DNA of 64,000 nucleotides from the NCBI GenBank assembly GCA_028284265.1, contig JANQRZ010000003.1, forward strand, positions 124,001-188,000, read 5' to 3'. A program made the translations under genes and the position numbers. Below, in pieces: positions 54,635 to 62,295 of this stretch. This DNA comes from Rhodothermales bacterium (lineage in GTDB: Bacteria; Bacteroidota; Rhodothermia; Rhodothermales; JANQRZ01). A model generated the notes under the pieces. The model had not been told where the DNA came from. It did no database searches and saw only the letters and a program-made list of their open reading frames with translations. How positions within the stretch are numbered: the stretch's first letter is position 1; the number at the start of each line of letters is the position of its first letter.

Positions 54635-56206
54635 GTGACCCATCGCCACCTGCTCCTCATCCTCGACGGCTACGGCCTCGCCGAGGACCCATCGGTTTCT
54701 GCCATCGCCGCTGCCGACACGCCGTACCTCGACCACCTGTTCGCCACCTACCCGCATTCGACGCTCGAAGCCTCGGGGCTGGCCGTCGGGTTGCCGGAGG
54801 GACAGATGGGCAACTCCGAGGTCGGGCACACCAACCTCGGCGCGGGGCGCGTGGTCTATCAGGACATCACCCGGATCGACAAGGACATCGAGGACGGTGC
54901 GTTTCTCGGCAACGAGGAGGCCGTCGCCGCTGCCCGCCATGCCAGGGCGAACGGATCGGTGCTCCACCTGATCGGGCTGTTCTCCGACGGCGGGGTCCAT
55001 TCGCACCTCCGCCACCTCTACGCGCTGCTGGCGCTGGCGAAGCACGAAGGACTGGAGCCGGAGCAGGTCGTCGTCCACGCCTTCACGGACGGGCGCGACA
55101 CCGACCCGCAGGGTGGCGCACGCTACGTCCGTGAGTTCCAGCAGCAGGCCGCCGAGATCGGCGTCGGGCGGATCGGCACCATCGTCGGGCGCTACTTTGC
55201 GATGGACCGCGACAACCGCTGGGAGCGGACGAAAATCGGCTACTGCCTCCTCACCGCGTCGTGCAAGAGCGACTTCGCCAGCGACGTGTTCGACGACCCC
55301 GCCGAAGCGCTGGAGTCGAGCTATGCGAAAGGTGTCACCGACGAGTTCGTCGAGCCGATCCGCCTCCGCAACACACCGCCGATCAAGAACGGCGATGCGG
55401 TGATCTTTTTCAACTTCCGCGCCGACCGCGCCCGGCAGATCACCCGCGCCTTCACCGACACGGGCTTCGACCACTTCGAGCGCGGCACGCCGGGCAACCG
55501 ACCGCTCGACCTGCACTACGTCACCTTCACGCCCTACGACGAGGAGTTTGCCCTACCCATCGCCTTCCCGAAGGTCAACCTCACCGACACGCTCGGCGAG
55601 GTCGTGGCGAAGGCAGGGTTGACGCAGCTTCGGGCGGCGGAGACGGAGAAGTACCCGCACGTCACCTACTTCTTCTCCGGCGGGCGCGAGGAGCCGTTCG
55701 AGCGCGAGGCGCGCATCCTCGTCCCCAGCCCGAAGGTGCCGACCTACGACCTCCAGCCCGAGATGAGCGCCGCGCCGCTCGCCGCCGCTGTCGCTGAGGC
55801 GATCCGCACGGACCATCCCGACCTCATCATCCTCAACTTCGCCAACCCCGACATGGTCGGGCATACCGGCGTTTTCGAGGCGGCGGTCAAGGCGGTCGAG
55901 GCGGTGGACGCAGCGACGAAGGTGGTGGTTGAGGCCGCGATGGCAGAAGGCTACACGGTCGAGATCATCGCCGACCACGGCAACGCGGACAAGCTGAAGA
56001 ACCCCGACGGCAGCCCGCACACGGCGCACACGACGGCCCTCGTCCCACACCTCATCCTCCGCGATCCTTCGGCAGGCTCAGGACAGGCTCCCTTCGACGG
56101 GCCGATCCGCCCCGGCAAGCTCGGCGACATCGCCCCGACGATCCTGACGCTGATGGGCGTGCCCGTACCCGAGGCGATGACCGGCGAGGTGCTGGTTGAC
56201 ATATAG
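54635..56206 (+). CDS. gpmI: 2,3-bisphosphoglycerate-independent phosphoglycerate mutase
   Basis: A 523-residue Mn-dependent glycolytic enzyme. The catalytic serine S61 sits in MGNSEVGH. Metal and substrate motifs include ILDGYG, FTDGRDTDP, VGRYFAMDRDNRWER, IFFNFRADRARQI and ADHGNAD. Near the C-terminus the segment DPSAGSGQAP is encoded by a repeat (56063-56097) inserted in frame between the LVPHLIL strand and GKLGDIAPTIL. GTG 54635 is the start, with DNA upstream shared with the divergent FHA operon. Confidence 0.95.
   Translation: MTHRHLLLILDGYGLAEDPSVSAIAAADTPYLDHLFATYPHSTLEASGLAVGLPEGQMGNSEVGHTNLGAGRVVYQDITRIDKDIEDGAFLGNEEAVAAARHARANGSVLHLIGLFSDGGVHSHLRHLYALLALAKHEGLEPEQVVVHAFTDGRDTDPQGGARYVREFQQQAAEIGVGRIGTIVGRYFAMDRDNRWERTKIGYCLLTASCKSDFASDVFDDPAEALESSYAKGVTDEFVEPIRLRNTPPIKNGDAVIFFNFRADRARQITRAFTDTGFDHFERGTPGNRPLDLHYVTFTPYDEEFALPIAFPKVNLTDTLGEVVAKAGLTQLRAAETEKYPHVTYFFSGGREEPFEREARILVPSPKVPTYDLQPEMSAAPLAAAVAEAIRTDHPDLIILNFANPDMVGHTGVFEAAVKAVEAVDAATKVVVEAAMAEGYTVEIIADHGNADKLKNPDGSPHTAHTTALVPHLILRDPSAGSGQAPFDGPIRPGKLGDIAPTILTLMGVPVPEAMTGEVLVDI
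56063..56097. repeat. Repeat inserted inside the gpmI coding sequence
   Basis: The tract starts GATCCTTCGGCAGGCTCAGG and continues through ACAGGCTCCCTTCGAC. It resembles the CCTTCGACAGGCTCAGGACAG repeats found between genes in many bacteria. Its ends TTCGGC and TTCGAC and the internal CAGGCTC doublet are visible. It adds residues that most GpmI proteins lack. Confidence 0.6.
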
Positions 56207-56297
56207 TTGGGCGGATCTCGGCTTGGCGTTATGTTTGGTCTTCCGCCTGCTCAAGGTTATGAAGAGGCAGGGTGGTCATTCTGTATAAGTTCAGGTT

Positions 56298-56789
56298 ATG
56301 CGTCACTCTGAAGCTATGAGGTTGGCTGTGCAGGTTCTCTATATCCTTCTTCTCCTACTTGTTGTACCCTTCTTCTGGAGTATTTACGTCATGCTGAAGG
56401 CACTTGGGTTCGTCGACCCGCAGCCTGACACCACGTTCAGTGCTTACCGCACGTTCCTACCTCACACTGCTGGGTGTTGCGACTGTGCCCCTTTCTACCA
56501 TACCCAATTCTGGTCTGAGCAAACCTTCGAGCGATTCTATCAGAAGTCACGTTCCCACTTTGTCCCATACGCCGTTGTGCCGGGGGAATCTGGATCACCG
56601 GATTGGGAGGCTTTTGGAATCGGATTCGGTGGCTCTGATGGGTACACTGGTGGAGAGATCCAGCAATGCCGGACGTGCGAGTGTCTATGGGAGCTCTCGT
56701 GGCCAGAGAATGCTTGGCGGGGCTACTTCAAGCCGATCAAGTTCACCGGGCCGGAGCCGTCATTCAAACTTCGATACGTCCCTTCGTGA
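56298..56789 (+). CDS. Membrane-anchored Cys-rich protein of unknown function
   Basis: A 163-residue protein of lower GC than its neighbours. Residues about 8-35 form a transmembrane anchor (AVQVLYILLLLLVVPFFWSI). The rest is rich in Cys and aromatic residues: HTAGCCDCAPFYHTQFW, then EIQQCRTCECLWELSWPE. The Cys clusters CCDC and CRTCEC might bind metal or form disulfides. I do not recognise the family. It sits in a small AT-richer patch with the DUF433 gene. Confidence 0.55.
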   Translation: MRHSEAMRLAVQVLYILLLLLVVPFFWSIYVMLKALGFVDPQPDTTFSAYRTFLPHTAGCCDCAPFYHTQFWSEQTFERFYQKSRSHFVPYAVVPGESGSPDWEAFGIGFGGSDGYTGGEIQQCRTCECLWELSWPENAWRGYFKPIKFTGPEPSFKLRYVPS

Positions 56790-56907
56790 CAGTGTGCCCC
56801 GTTGCCGCACAAGCCGTGCTCGCAGGCCGACCTCAAGCCGCTGCGTTTTGTCTGCGACTTGGTTCTGCACTAGCTTCTTCCAAATTCATCGCTTCGGCTC
56901 CATAGCT

Positions 56908-57120
56908 TTGGAACGCTCTGCTGTCTACCATTCCGATCCTGAGATTCTAGGGGGTACGCCTGTTTTCACAGGTACCCGCGTTCCTATCGACACGCTTCTC
57001 GTCTATTTGCGTAAGGGAAAGCGGATCGAAGACTTTAGCGACGACTTTCCGACGGTCAGTCGAAAGCAGGCCGAAGCGCTGCTCGAACTAGCGGAGCAAG
57101 AGTTGGTGGGTGAGGCGTGA
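56908..57120 (+). CDS. DUF433-family antitoxin
   Basis: A 70-residue protein whose core is diagnostic of DUF433: SDPEILGGTPVFTGTRVPID, then TLLVYLRKGKRIEDFSDDFP and SRKQAEALLELAEQEL. DUF433 proteins are usually antitoxins encoded just before a DUF5615 PIN-like toxin. TTG 56908 is the nearest possible start in frame. The expected toxin gene is reduced to 11 codons (see 57117-57152), so this appears to be an orphan. Confidence 0.78.
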   Translation: MERSAVYHSDPEILGGTPVFTGTRVPIDTLLVYLRKGKRIEDFSDDFPTVSRKQAEALLELAEQELVGEA

Positions 57121-57152
57121 TCCGGGTTCTAATCGATGCGCTTCGATGGTGA
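57117..57152 (+). pseudogene. Stump of a DUF5615-like toxin gene
   Basis: A GTG overlapping the antitoxin stop by four bases starts (M)IRVLIDALRW and then stops. DUF5615 toxins typically start MIRxLIDAN or MKxLLDEN in exactly this position and overlap. The rest of the gene is missing, and the AraC-type gene starts inside this stump. It is too short for certainty. Confidence 0.4.
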
Positions 57153-57919
57153 CACTCGATCAAGGCGGACGCGGACGATCTGCGCTTCGGCTCATCCCGC
57201 CGCCACCTGATCTCTGCTCGACGGTCGAGCATTTCTGGGTGCAAGACCCGCCGCCCGACGACGCTCCGGCGCAGCGATGGCGCGTCGTGTCAGATGACGC
57301 GCCGCACTTGGTCGGCAAGGTGACGCCGCGCGGGTGCAGTCTCACGCTCGTCGGTGCCCGGACGCGGCACGTCGACATCAACGTGTCGGGGCGATGCCTC
57401 ACCGTCGGGGTGCGGCTACAGCCCGGCGCGATCCCGGCTCTCTTCGGTACGCCCGCCGACTTGTTTACCGACCGCTCGTTTTCTCTCGGTGAGGTGCTCG
57501 GGGTGTCTCCCAATGAGGTGTGCGATCCGCTTGCCGAGGCCGATGCGGTGGGCACGGTCCAAGCGCTCGTCGCGCTGCTGCGTAGTCGGAGGCAAATCGG
57601 TTCGGAGGTAGACCCGCGTGTGGCTTCGCTCGTGGCAGCCGATGCCGTAGGCGCACAGGTGAGGGAGGCGAGTCGTCGGCATGGACTCGCGGACCGGACG
57701 CTGCGTGACCTGAGCCGCCAGCACCTCGGCATGGGGCTGAAGCGGCTGTGGCGCATCCGCCGGTTGCACCGGGCCGTTCAGTTCGGCATCGCCCGTCCGA
57801 GTGCAGGCTGGGCGCGCATCGCGGCGGAGACCGGCTACGCGGATCAGGCGCACCTCATCCGCGACTGCCGCGCCCTCCTCGGCGAGACCCCCACCGCATT
57901 CGTCGCTCGCGCAGTCTGA
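57146..57919 (+). CDS. AraC-family transcriptional regulator
   Basis: A 257-residue regulator. The N-terminal domain (about 10-120) with VEHFWVQDPP and GVRLQPGAIPALFG is the DUF6597-type sensing domain. The C-terminal part is the AraC helix-turn-helix pair: VREASRRHGLADRTLRDLSR and GWARIAAETGYADQAHLIRD, with AL-GETPTAFV at the end. ATG 57146 is used; upstream sequence overlaps the toxin remnant. The target is unknown. Confidence 0.85.
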   Translation: MVTLDQGGRGRSALRLIPPPPDLCSTVEHFWVQDPPPDDAPAQRWRVVSDDAPHLVGKVTPRGCSLTLVGARTRHVDINVSGRCLTVGVRLQPGAIPALFGTPADLFTDRSFSLGEVLGVSPNEVCDPLAEADAVGTVQALVALLRSRRQIGSEVDPRVASLVAADAVGAQVREASRRHGLADRTLRDLSRQHLGMGLKRLWRIRRLHRAVQFGIARPSAGWARIAAETGYADQAHLIRDCRALLGETPTAFVARAV

Positions 57920-57997
57920 GGAGGCGCTGCCGTTTTGTTCAAGCGATGACATGGCGGCGTCTGGTAGTTTCAAGGCCTCAGCCTACCGCTCTGGACT

Positions 57998-59014
57998 ATG
58001 CTTCGCTTCGCGCTTCTCGTCTCACTGGTCGGATCGTTTTATCTGGCCCCACCTGTTTCCGCCCAAGATGCGCTCCCCGCACTCGGGTACCGCGACGGGG
58101 CACTCGTCGCCTCGACCCCGCACTTCCGGTTCCACAGCGACTTCTGGCTCAACCTCCACGACTACCTCCACGGTCTCTTCGGCGGTGGCCCCGGCGATGA
58201 GCGGCTGGAGGCGGAGGAGACCGCGTGTTTCGACGCGCTGCCTGCCGCTCAGGCGCAGGCGTGGACTGATGTCGTGGCGTTCTATGAGGCCGAGATGGCC
58301 GAACGCCACCACCGCCGCGACCCTGTGATACGAGCGCTCCGCTACCAGATGGCGAACCTCGCGCCGACCTACGACCCGCAGCCAGACGTGGAGGAGGTGC
58401 TGGTGCTGCTACGCCGGGCAGCCCCGGCCTACCAAGCGTGCCTCTGGGCGATCCACGATACGCGCAATCGGGAACGGATCGGCGGGCTTGTGGACCGCGC
58501 TGTCCGCTATGGCCCCGCCCTCACCGATACCCTCGGGCGGCTCTACCAGTCGGGCTGGCCGGAGGACGTGACTGTGGACGTGTCGAGCTATGCGAGCTAT
58601 GCCGGTGCGAACACCGCGTCGGGCCGGTTCGACGCGCCGCACATGATGATCTCGAACCTCGAACCGGACCTCGACGGGTGGAGTGGGCTAGAACTGCTCT
58701 ATCACGAGGCGAGCCATCTTGTCTTCGGCTCGCGCCACGGCACGGTAGCGACCGTGCTGCGGGCGGCGGTCGACTCGTTGGAAACGGAGATGCCCCGGTC
58801 GCTGTGGCACGCGCTCTCGTTCCACACGTCCGGCTGGGCTGTGCAGCAGCTAGCGGCTGCGGCGGGCGAGGCGTATGAACCCTACTGGCTTCGTCACAAC
58901 GTCTTCTCCGAGTACCACGAGGCTATAGCCGAGCACTGGCAGCCCTACCTAGACGGAGAGGCGACGATGGACGAGGCTGCCGTGAACCTCGTGCGCGCTT
59001 TAACGGCAAACTGA
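57998..59014 (+). CDS. Secreted HExxH protein, putative metallopeptidase
   Basis: A 338-residue exported protein with a 23-residue signal peptide ending PPVSAQ. It has LLYHEASHLVFGS near residue 240, an HExxH zinc-binding motif, and a later SEYHEAIAEHW that could hold a third ligand. Several Trp and acidic residues surround the site (LNLHDYLHGLFGGG, LYQSGWPEDV). The metallopeptidase role rests on the motif and export signal; no family was recognised. Confidence 0.6.
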   Translation: MLRFALLVSLVGSFYLAPPVSAQDALPALGYRDGALVASTPHFRFHSDFWLNLHDYLHGLFGGGPGDERLEAEETACFDALPAAQAQAWTDVVAFYEAEMAERHHRRDPVIRALRYQMANLAPTYDPQPDVEEVLVLLRRAAPAYQACLWAIHDTRNRERIGGLVDRAVRYGPALTDTLGRLYQSGWPEDVTVDVSSYASYAGANTASGRFDAPHMMISNLEPDLDGWSGLELLYHEASHLVFGSRHGTVATVLRAAVDSLETEMPRSLWHALSFHTSGWAVQQLAAAAGEAYEPYWLRHNVFSEYHEAIAEHWQPYLDGEATMDEAAVNLVRALTAN

Positions 59015-59034
59015 CCTCGGCGGCTTGCAGACGA

Positions 59035-59649
59035 TCACGTATGCGCGAGGCGACGGCGGATGCGGCTGAGGGTCTCTGGGGTGATGCCGAGGTACGAGGC
59101 GAGGTGGTAGAGCGGGACGCGGTGCACGAGCGGCGAGCCTGCCTCGACGAGTCGCCGGTAGCGCTCCTCAGGGGAGTATATCCGCATCTCCATCTCCTTC
59201 TGCTCCTTCGCAATGAAGTTGCCCTCGGAAGAGCGTCGCCCGACGCGCTCCCAGCAGGCGTGCCGCTCATACGCGGCGTCGATGGCGTTGCGAGGGAATG
59301 AGGAGAGCGTGGTGTCTTCCAGCGCCTCTACGGCGTAGTGGCTGGGGCGGCCCGTGTTGAAGCTGTACGAGTTGGTATAGAACCGATTCTCAAAGGCGAA
59401 GCTCCGGGTGTGCTCGCGCCCGTCGTGGAGGTAGTAGACGCGGAGCGCGCCTGCGTGGATAAAGTAGAGGTGGCGGACCGGGTCGCCGATGTGGAACAGG
59501 TGCTCGCCTTTGTCGAGGTGCCGTTCGCTTCGGTGCGCTGCCATAAACGTCAGTTCCTCGTCCGGGATGTCGGCGAGGTGGGCGAGAGCCGCGTGGATGG
59601 CAGCCGTGGGGTCGGCAGTCAGTGTAGGCACAGGCGTCGAGGAGTGCAC
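59035..59649 (-). CDS. Crp/Fnr-family regulator
   Basis: A 204-residue regulator with a cyclic-nucleotide-binding-like beta-roll (HLDKGEHLFHIGDPVRHLYF, FIHAGALRVYYLHDGRE) and a C-terminal winged helix (YHLASYLGITPETLSRIRRR). No Fnr-type cysteine cluster is present. The canonical cAMP-binding arginine/serine pair is not obvious, so the ligand is unclear. It converges with the secreted HExxH gene. Confidence 0.88.
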   Translation of the reverse strand: MHSSTPVPTLTADPTAAIHAALAHLADIPDEELTFMAAHRSERHLDKGEHLFHIGDPVRHLYFIHAGALRVYYLHDGREHTRSFAFENRFYTNSYSFNTGRPSHYAVEALEDTTLSSFPRNAIDAAYERHACWERVGRRSSEGNFIAKEQKEMEMRIYSPEERYRRLVEAGSPLVHRVPLYHLASYLGITPETLSRIRRRLAHT

Positions 59650-59781
59650 GTGTTCTCCAAACGGAACAGCGCAGACGAGGTTACGCTGCGTGCAAGTCTA
59701 CTTCTTGATCGAGATCAAGGCGCGCCTCGGGCGAAGGGGCGAGATTGGGCTAGCTCTTTTCTTCTCGCCTCGCCAAATGCT

Positions 59782-61182
59782 ATGCGTCTACCGCTCCGAC
59801 CTTGCCTGCTCTGCTTCGTGTGTTCCTTCGCCCTCCTCGTGCTGGCTCCGTCGACTGCCGAGGCGCAGGCGTGGCAAGCGTGGCCCTCACCCGAAGCAGC
59901 CGGGTTCGATGCGGCACAACTGGACCGTGTGCGACAGTATGCCGATAGCGTCCAGTCCGGTGCTCTCATGGCGGTGTACCAAGGTCATGTGCTTGCTGCG
60001 TGGGGCGACATCGAGCGCCCCTTCCGGGCGCACTCCGTCCGTAAGAGCCTCGTCAGTGCCCTGTATGGCACGCTCGTCGAGGATGGGCTGATCGACCTCG
60101 ACGCCACGCTCGCGGACCTTGACATCGACGATACTACGCCGCTCACGGAGCAGGAGCGTCAGGCACGGGTGCGCGATCTACTTGCGGCTCGGTCCGGTGT
60201 TTTTCTCCCCGCCGCGTATGCGCCTTCCAACCAGGACGAGCAGCGGTCCGATCGTGGAAGCCATGCGCCCGGTACGCACTGGTATTACAACAACTGGGAC
60301 TTCAACGTGGCAGGGGTGATCGCCGAGCAGGTGGCGGGAGAGAACCTCTACGAACTGTTCGCCCGACGCATCGCTCGGCCCATCGGAATGGAAGATTATG
60401 AGATCGACGACGGGCTTATTGTCTATGAGCCAAGCGTCTCACGTCACCCGGCGCACACATTCCGACTCTCCACCCGCGATCTGGCCCGGTTCGGGCAACT
60501 CTACCTCCGAGAAGGCCGCTGGGAGGGCGAGCAGGTGGTTCCGGCTTCGTGGATTGCCGAGAGTACCCAGCCCATCAGCGACCTCGGCGGTGGCACCGGC
60601 TACGGCTTCATGTGGTGGACCTACGCCGCCGGGAGCCTCGGCGAAGCCTACCCGAACCTCAACCGCTACGCCATCTACCAAGCGCGCGGTACCGGCGGCC
60701 AAGTCCTCTTCATTGTCCCGGGCGCCGACCTCGTCATCGTGCATCGCGGCGACACCGACCACAACCGGCGGATCGCCGGGCGCGATGTCTGGCGCATGGC
60801 TGATGCGATTCTAGGTGCTCAGACTAGAGAATCTGTGCCGAGTCCGGCTCTCAAGCCCGTTGAGACGGTCGCATTTGGGAGTCAACTCCCGGAGCCGGAG
60901 CGCCCGAGGCTCGTTACACTCTCGCCCGAGGCACGGCGCGAGTACTACGGCGAGTACGAGATCGCGCCCGGAGCGGTGGCCCGCTTTTATGCGTGGGAAG
61001 GACGGATGTTTGGTTTCTTTCCGGGGCAGGGCGAAGCCGAGATCTTCGCCCTCGGTGATGACCGCTTCACGATTCAGGTCGTGTCAGGCGTAGGGATGCA
61101 GTTCGAGCGGGATGGCACGGGTGCTATCGAGGCGGTGCAGGTCCAACTCGGTCCACAGCGCGTTCGGGCTACGCGGCGCTAG
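59782..61182 (+). CDS. Exported serine hydrolase of the beta-lactamase/PBP4* fold
   Basis: A 466-residue protein with a signal peptide (MRLPLRPCLLCFVCSFALLVL, up to TAEAQA near 29). The nucleophile motif SVRK (SxxK) is in RAHSVRKSLVSALYG, the tyrosine motif is YYNNWDFN (YxN), and TGGQVLFIVPGADLVIV is the HTG/KTG-like strand. Proteins of this type are esterases, amidases or peptidases. The start at 59782 is the one that gives the signal peptide. Confidence 0.85.
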   Translation: MRLPLRPCLLCFVCSFALLVLAPSTAEAQAWQAWPSPEAAGFDAAQLDRVRQYADSVQSGALMAVYQGHVLAAWGDIERPFRAHSVRKSLVSALYGTLVEDGLIDLDATLADLDIDDTTPLTEQERQARVRDLLAARSGVFLPAAYAPSNQDEQRSDRGSHAPGTHWYYNNWDFNVAGVIAEQVAGENLYELFARRIARPIGMEDYEIDDGLIVYEPSVSRHPAHTFRLSTRDLARFGQLYLREGRWEGEQVVPASWIAESTQPISDLGGGTGYGFMWWTYAAGSLGEAYPNLNRYAIYQARGTGGQVLFIVPGADLVIVHRGDTDHNRRIAGRDVWRMADAILGAQTRESVPSPALKPVETVAFGSQLPEPERPRLVTLSPEARREYYGEYEIAPGAVARFYAWEGRMFGFFPGQGEAEIFALGDDRFTIQVVSGVGMQFERDGTGAIEAVQVQLGPQRVRATRR

Positions 61183-61194
61183 GCGCTGGGCACG

Positions 61195-62295
61195 TTATCG
61201 CGCGAGCGAGACGCGCCGTGTCGTCTGCATCGTCTCACCCGTCGCCCGATAGAGATACAACCCCGGCGGTAAGCTCGCTGCTTCGAGCGTCAGTCGGAGC
61301 GGAACCGTGGCGGCAACAGGCCCGTCATGCAGCAGCGCCACCCGCCGACCGAGCACGTCGAAGACCTCGACGCGGACCGACTGTGGTCGGTCAACGGTGA
61401 GCGTGAAACTCGTCGCCGAAGTGAACGGGTTGGGCGCGGCGGGGGAGAGGACGAAGTCCCTCACGGGCGCAGCCGACTCCGTGCTGACGACCGGTGGGAA
61501 GAACGCACGCCGGATAAGCGTCGAATCGAGCACGAACGGGTTGGGGCGGTCGCTCTGGAACCCTGCGATCACGAAGGTCCGGTCGTACTCTGCTTGGTCG
61601 GTCGGGTCGAGGTTGTGCCAGTCGCGGAGTGTTTCTTTCTGCTCCTCGAAGAAGGTATCGCTGGCCTGTGCCTCGTACATCGTGTAGAAGTAGAACATCG
61701 CCCGCGCTGTGTTGCCTTTGAAGTCCTCGCGCGGCTCGAAGGTGGTGTTGCGGTCCCGCTCGCTGTAGGCGTCGATGTCCTCGGTCGGGATCGTGCTCGT
61801 GATGGTGTTCTCGATGTACCAGTCGTCCGTCTGCGCGTCGACGATCTCGGCGAAGGGGAGGTTGCCCCGGTCGGCGTTGGCGCGGACGAAGGTGGGGGCG
61901 AGGTGGTGCAGGTCGCGCTCGGCGTTGCCGCTCCCGGCCCCCTCGGCACGCGGCCAAATATGCTCTTGGTTGATGCCCTGCGTGTTCTCGCTGCCTTGGT
62001 TGAACACGTCTTGGCTCGGGTCGCACGACGGCTGGCAGTCGAATGGCACGAAGAAGCCGGTGTAGACACACACCACGCCCTCCGTCCCTTCGATCTCTAC
62101 GTTCCAGACCGTGTCGTACATCCGGTCTTTGCCTGCCGCCTCCGAGAGCACCGACGCGGGCCTGTAGTCAGCAACCAGCGAGGCGCGAAGCTCGGTGCCG
62201 GTCTGACCGGGGAAAAGGACAACTTGCTCTGGCTGCGCAACTACCGTCGTGGTGGCGAGCAGCAGCGCAGCCAGAGCAAAGGGCAGGGTGGGCAT
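61195..62295 (-). CDS. Secreted endonuclease I with T9SS sorting domain
   Basis: A 366-residue exported nuclease. The signal peptide is about 20 residues (LLLATTTVVAQ). The endonuclease I His-Me finger is clear: NQEHIWPRAEG, DLHHLAPTFVRANADRGN and the later FEPREDFKGNTARAMFYFYTMYE. The sorting domain starts at about 285 (SPAAPNPFTS, VEVFDVLGRRVALLHDG, LPPGLYLYRATG). It is a shorter paralogue of the protein at 3897-5837, lacking the lamin-tail domain. Its ATG overlaps the upstream stop by one base (TAATG), so the two are co-transcribed. Confidence 0.9.
   Translation of the reverse strand: MPTLPFALAALLLATTTVVAQPEQVVLFPGQTGTELRASLVADYRPASVLSEAAGKDRMYDTVWNVEIEGTEGVVCVYTGFFVPFDCQPSCDPSQDVFNQGSENTQGINQEHIWPRAEGAGSGNAERDLHHLAPTFVRANADRGNLPFAEIVDAQTDDWYIENTITSTIPTEDIDAYSERDRNTTFEPREDFKGNTARAMFYFYTMYEAQASDTFFEEQKETLRDWHNLDPTDQAEYDRTFVIAGFQSDRPNPFVLDSTLIRRAFFPPVVSTESAAPVRDFVLSPAAPNPFTSATSFTLTVDRPQSVRVEVFDVLGRRVALLHDGPVAATVPLRLTLEAASLPPGLYLYRATGETMQTTRRVSLAR

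Noticed and set aside
56404-56907. A long N-terminal extension of the DUF433 protein
   Set aside because: It overlaps the Cys-rich protein gene in another frame and is Ser/Arg-rich without domain signals.
59338-59781. N-terminal extension of the serine hydrolase
   Set aside because: This part is antisense to the Crp/Fnr gene, and the signal peptide starts only at 59782.
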